Positions 6,615 through 8,990 of a DNA stretch of 8,990 bases are shown one piece after another (position 1 is the first letter of the stretch; the number at the start of each line of letters is the position of its first letter). The position numbers and the translations under genes are program-made. Origin of the DNA: Leptospirillum sp. (lineage in GTDB: Bacteria; Nitrospirota; Leptospirillia; Leptospirillales; Leptospirillaceae). Below the pieces are notes generated by a model, which did no database searches, was not told the DNA's origin, and saw only the letters and a program-made list of their open reading frames with translations. The stretch lies in assembly GCA_027346125.1 (NCBI GenBank), contig DAIEST010000024.1, positions 1 through 8,990 of the forward strand, in the 5' to 3' direction.

Positions 6615-7706
6615 GTGGCAACCTATTCTAAACGCGGTCCTTATCAATGGCAAACAAAAATCCGACGAAAAGGCTACCCTGTCCAGACAAAAACCTTCAA
6701 CACCAGGGCAGAAGCCGAGGCTTGGGCTTCGACGGTCGAATCCGAAATGACCAGGGGAATGTTCGTCTCCCGGAAGGAAGCTGAAAGCACAACGCTGACT
6801 GAAGCATTGGATCGGTACGAACAAGAAATTTCTTCAGGAAAGAAAAGTCATGCTATCGAAAAGGTCTATATCCGCACTCTAAAAAAATCTTTTCTTTCCA
6901 GTCGTTTTCTCGCCGGAATCAACAGGTCGGATGTTTCCAGATATCGAGACGCCCGGCTCAAAGACGTTTCCCCCACCGCCGTCAGGCATGAACTGAGTCT
7001 TTTGTCCCATCTTTTCACGATTGCGATAAAAGAATGGAGTATGTTCGGTCTGATCAATCCGGTCATGCAGATCCGGAGGCCGCCCCCGAACAAATCTCGA
7101 GATCGGCGCCTTCTCCCTGGAGAAGAAAAGGCTCTGATTGAAGCCTGCTAATCCTACGGTGGAGATCTTCCCCATATCGTCAGGCTTGCTCTGGAAACGG
7201 GCATGAGACGATCCGAAATTGCCGGGATGACTTGGGACCTGGTGGACCTCAAAAAACGGACCGTGACCCTTCTGAATACGAAGATCGGGGAAAAGAGGAT
7301 CGTCCCGCTCTCGACGGAAGCCGGCCGGGTCCTGTCGAATCTTCCCCGCCGGCTCGACGGGAATGTCTGGGGGGTTGAATCGGTATCAATCACCCATGCC
7401 TTTGTCCGGGTCATAGCTCGGGCTCGGAAAGTCTACGAGAAAGAGTGCCATGAGAAAGGGGTTAAGCCGGATCCCGCCTTCCTGGTAGATCTCACCTTTC
7501 ACGATCTCCGGCACGAGGCCACCAGCCGGCTTTTCGAGTTGGGACTGGATGCCACAAAGGTCAAAAATATCACCGGACACAAAACATATTCGATGCTCGC
7601 CCGGTATACCCACCTGAAAGCGGAAGACATAGCCCTGGAGATTGATAGACTGGAAAAGGAAAGAGACAGGAAAACGGACGGGCACCAGGTGGAGAAGTTG
7701 ACATGA
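6615..7706 (+). pseudogene. Phage/island tyrosine integrase interrupted by one in-frame stop
   Basis: Site-specific recombinase of about 363 codons. GTG 6615 is chosen because the protein then begins VATYSKRGPYQWQTKIRRKGY, a typical integrase N-terminal (arm-binding-like) domain. A SAM-like core-binding domain follows around residues 55-150. Codon TAA at 7149-7151 stops translation after KALIEAC, at the entry to the catalytic domain, but the same frame continues without any other defect to 7706. The downstream half keeps the full catalytic set: Arg in LETGMRRSE, Lys in NTKIGEKR, HDLRH with HxxR, GHKTYS and the Tyr nucleophile in ARYTHL. As written the product is about 178 residues without catalysis. 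A restart within the second half (for example ATG 7203) would make only the C-terminal domain. A recent nonsense mutation or a sequencing error fits better than old decay. The end overlaps the next gene by 4 bases (ATGA). Confidence 0.85.
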
Positions 7707-8019
7707 CTATCTTGAAGGATTATCGAAATCTCTCCATTCGACTAACGGACGAACGCAATAGGCACATTCTTGAACATCCCGAAATGATATCCATGTTCGA
7801 TTCTATCGAACAAACTCTTACTCACCCGGAAAAGGTTATCCAGTCATTGAGCGATCCCACCGTTCAGCTTTATTATCGCTTTTATCGGAACACAGAGTTG
7901 TCGGGAACAAGCATCTTTGTGTTATTGTAAAAAGAAATCAGGATGATGCTTTTCTCCTCACAGCTTATCTGACTGACACTATTAAAAAAGGGGTTCTTCA
8001 ATGGGAAGAAATATCGTAA
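7703..8019 (+). pseudogene. Toxin-like (PBECR/BECR-type?) nuclease gene with a -1 frameshift
   Basis: ATG 7703 overlaps the integrase stop. Frame one encodes 75 residues (MTILKDYRNLSIRLTDERN, HPEMISMFDSIEQTL, HPEKVIQSLSDPTVQLYYRFY) and ends at TAA 7928. From about 7895 the frame shifted by -1 continues as VVGNKHLCVIVKRNQDDAF then LLTAYLTDTIKKG and stops at TAA 8017-8019. Joined, about 104 residues resemble small proteins I recall upstream of DUF2283 genes: a (R/F)TxERxxHIxxHPEM start, YYRFY, a LCVxVK strand and a TAYxTDxIKKG end. I tentatively place them among BECR-fold RNase-like toxins, without certainty. The best single-base explanation is loss of a G near 7897. The neighbouring DUF2283 gene overlaps its end by 19 bases, as in a toxin-antitoxin pair. 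Confidence 0.62.
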
Positions 8020-8201
8020 AGGTCTGGTACGATCCCGAAGGAGATTTCCTGGGAGTCCTCTTCGAAAAAAAAGAAGGGTATTTTAGGGAAACAAGTGATG
8101 ATCGAGTGATGGAAAAAGTCGATATGCAAGGGAATGTCATCGGGTTTTCGGTTCTTGGCGCGCGCAATCTCGCTAAAATGCCTCTTGAAGTGGCTCTTTG
8201 A
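8001..8201 (+). CDS. DUF2283 family protein, possible antitoxin
   Basis: Complete 66-residue protein. IVKVWYDPEGDFLGVLF and the later VDMQGNVIGFSVLGARNL stretch match the YDxExDxLxI and vDxxGxvvGxxIL pattern of DUF2283. ATG 8001 has AAAGGGG at about 7986-7992 upstream. The gene overlaps the last 19 bases of the frameshifted toxin-like gene in another frame. DUF2283 genes frequently sit directly downstream of small nuclease-like or uncharacterised genes, which suggests an antitoxin or accessory role; no direct biochemical proof is claimed. It remains intact although the presumed toxin is broken. Confidence 0.75.
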   Translation: MGRNIVKVWYDPEGDFLGVLFEKKEGYFRETSDDRVMEKVDMQGNVIGFSVLGARNLAKMPLEVAL

Positions 8202-8381
8202 CATCCTCCCCTTCCTTTCCGCAATCGCGGCGAGATTAAAACGGAAATTCACCACTTGGCCGCCAAGCTCACAATGGCCCTTAAAATCCGGGAACGTCTG
8301 GCCGCCCTGAAAGCGAAGATGTCTGTCCACGAATCCCCCTGGGACAAAAAGGGGACATTTTGTCCCTCTCTCCGTCACTAG
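8202..8381 (+). pseudogene. Orphan open frame, possible gene remnant
   Basis: Directly after the DUF2283 stop the same frame stays open for 59 codons to TAG 8379-8381. From about 8220 it reads like real protein: NRGEIKTEIHHLAAKLTMA then LKIRERLAALKAKMS, an amphipathic, Ala/Leu/Lys-rich helix, ending in WDKKGTFCPSLRH. The only ATGs are internal (8274 and 8310), with no clear ribosome site. It may be the tail of a gene whose 5' part was deleted, or chance. Family not recognised. Confidence 0.3.
8341..8366. repeat. GGGACA motif cluster with 9-bp inverted repeat
   Basis: GGGACAAAA (8341-8349) and TTTTGTCCC (8358-8366) form a perfect 9-bp inverted repeat with an 8-base loop. The loop region contains another forward GGGACA (8352-8357). 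The motif is the one found twice at 6562-6580 beside the tRNA. It could be a hairpin or a multi-site binding region. There is no T-run, so it is not a standard terminator. Confidence 0.5.
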
Positions 8382-8424
8382 TCACACAACCTCCATGCCT
8401 TTTTCCTCCCCAGGGGTCCCTTTT

Positions 8425-8640
8425 TCATTTCCTGCTTGGGGGGTATTTTACGTTTCCGATTGACACCTTCACCCGGTCATCGGAGAGCCGAGCCAGGAGA
8501 CCGAAGAAGGTCAACTCCGTCCCGTCCTTCGCCCGATAGCGTTTTTCGGCTCGGGCCAGCCGCTCCCGGATCGCCGCGTCCTGGTCGTCGGTCGTAAAAT
8601 ACAGCCTGTCCCGCTTTCCTTTATAATCGCAACCAGTTAT
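8425..8640 (-). pseudogene. 3' remnant of an unrecognised minus-strand gene
   Basis: On the minus strand a frame ending at the TGA complementary to 8425-8427 encodes a protein-like C-terminal part: KGKRDRLYFTTDDQDAAIRE, then RLARAEKRYRAKDGTELTFF and LLARLSDDRVKVSIGNVKYP. The frame continues upstream to an ATG at 8781, but that extension (Cys/Ser/Pro-rich, low plausibility) lies entirely opposite a plus-strand ORF. I therefore think the original 5' part was replaced at about 8640. No start codon with a ribosome site is seen inside the plausible part. Function unknown; the charged, helical character gives no clear family. Confidence 0.4.
8622..8627 (+). promoter_or_regulatory. Perfect TATAAT -10 box ahead of the right-end gene pair
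   Basis: TATAAT at 8622-8627 ends 11 bases before ATG 8639. The best -35 is AATACA at 8598-8603 with 18 bases spacing, matching only the last three consensus positions. Transcription would start near 8634, giving an almost leaderless message for the 52-residue ORF. It lies inside the minus-strand remnant, so it could also be fortuitous. Confidence 0.35.
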
Positions 8641-8797
8641 GTCAAGCTCCTGCCCCTCCCGAGAATTGATCAGTAAAGAAATTGGTGCTTGGCTGATTGA
8701 AAGTGGCCACGCTCCTTGGCTGAAGCAGGTACCACCAGCTTTTGAATTGCAACCAACAGGAGAGATGCATTTCACTCTCAATGAAAGGTCAACATAA
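8639..8797 (+). CDS. Small hypothetical protein (52 aa), possibly 5'-truncated
   Basis: Open frame from ATG 8639 to TAA 8795-8797. From residue 10 it reads as genuine protein: LISKEIGAWLIESGHAPWLK, then QVPPAFELQPTGEMHFTLNE. The first residues, MSSSCPSRE, look less natural and the start has no ribosome site, so this may be the C-terminal part of a longer gene joined at about 8640. The stop abuts the next ATG (TAAATG), so the two genes are probably one translationally coupled unit. Base composition is more AT-rich than the core operon. Not recognised. Confidence 0.45.
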   Translation: MSSSCPSRELISKEIGAWLIESGHAPWLKQVPPAFELQPTGEMHFTLNERST

Positions 8798-8990
8798 ATG
8801 TTGATAGAAAAGTTTGAGTTTATTCAGAGGGAGTTTAAATCCGTCAAGCAAGCTGATCTTCCTAAGAACCATCCCTTCCGGAAATATTTTTCACCGACGC
8901 TATTATTGAACGAGCAGGTTGTCTTCGGATCCCCAATCGAAGGAGAAGAGGGGTGTTCGGTGGTTATTTTCTTGATGAAGGAGCTGGAGG
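8798..8990 (+). CDS. Hypothetical protein, 3' end outside window
   Basis: ATG 8798 directly follows the previous stop and has AAAGG (8784-8788) 9 bases upstream. The frame is open for 64 residues to the window's right edge: MLIEKFEFIQREFKSVKQAD, then LPKNHPFRKYFSPTLLLNEQ and VVFGSPIEGEEGCSVVIFLM. The N-terminal helix is followed by alternating hydrophobic strands, suggesting a soluble mixed fold. No family recognised. Coupled to the 52-residue ORF, it may belong to an accessory system continuing to the right. Confidence 0.55.
   Translation, partial: MLIEKFEFIQREFKSVKQADLPKNHPFRKYFSPTLLLNEQVVFGSPIEGEEGCSVVIFLMKELE

Noticed and set aside
7895..7930. Programmed -1 ribosomal frameshift in the toxin-like gene
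   Set aside because: No X-XXY-YYZ slippery heptamer is seen before the stop, and the residues match best if one base was lost near 7897, so a mutation is simpler.
8401..8425. CCCC/GGGG inverted repeat flanked by T-runs as a terminator
   Set aside because: The arms are only 4 bases with a 1-base loop, so a stable hairpin is unlikely.
8505..8545. Possible attR copy of the tRNA-Leu 3' end (CCCGTCCTTCGCCCG)
   Set aside because: It resembles CCCGCCTTCGGCACC only loosely, with mismatches throughout, so it is not a convincing att repeat.

Overview
The window reads as chromosomal DNA of a fairly GC-rich bacterium. The gene set (a DHA2-type exporter, a GlpC-like Fe-S/CCG protein paired with a DUF3501 protein, a CGWS glutaredoxin and a CbtB-like peptide) would suit an acidophilic, metal-exposed chemolithotroph such as Leptospirillum (Nitrospirota). 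That taxonomic guess rests on general impression only. Everything intact at left and centre is on the + strand.

Bases 1-1464 hold the end of a multidrug-type MFS exporter, cut by the window's left edge. Bases 1581-5663 form one probable operon: a two-[4Fe-4S]/CCG oxidoreductase subunit, a DUF3501 protein, a cysteine-desulfurase-like protein and an NDUFA9-like atypical SDR. The last three are tightly packed or overlapping. The desulfurase-like protein keeps the sulfur-accepting Cys loop, but the residue that should be the PLP-binding Lys is Arg, and other PLP or substrate contacts are also replaced. It looks like a pseudo-enzyme and is the most interesting intact gene here.

Bases 5677-6400 form a second unit. 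A near-consensus promoter precedes a CGWS glutaredoxin-like gene, then a CbtB-like one-TM peptide with the His/Cys C-terminal signature, then tRNA-Arg(UCU) only 8 bases downstream. tRNA-Leu(CAG) follows at once.

From the 3' end of tRNA-Leu the character changes to a decaying integrated element. It holds a tyrosine integrase broken by one in-frame TAA, a toxin-like nuclease gene overlapping the integrase stop and broken by a -1 frameshift, and an intact DUF2283 partner gene. After that come an orphan reading-frame remnant and GGGACA-motif repeats resembling those beside the tRNA. Past about 8640 there is a sharp junction. A minus-strand gene remnant ends there, and a new plus-strand pair begins: a 52-codon ORF directly abutting a second ORF that leaves the window. 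I recognise neither protein of that pair.

No rRNA, CRISPR array or complete insertion sequence was seen.
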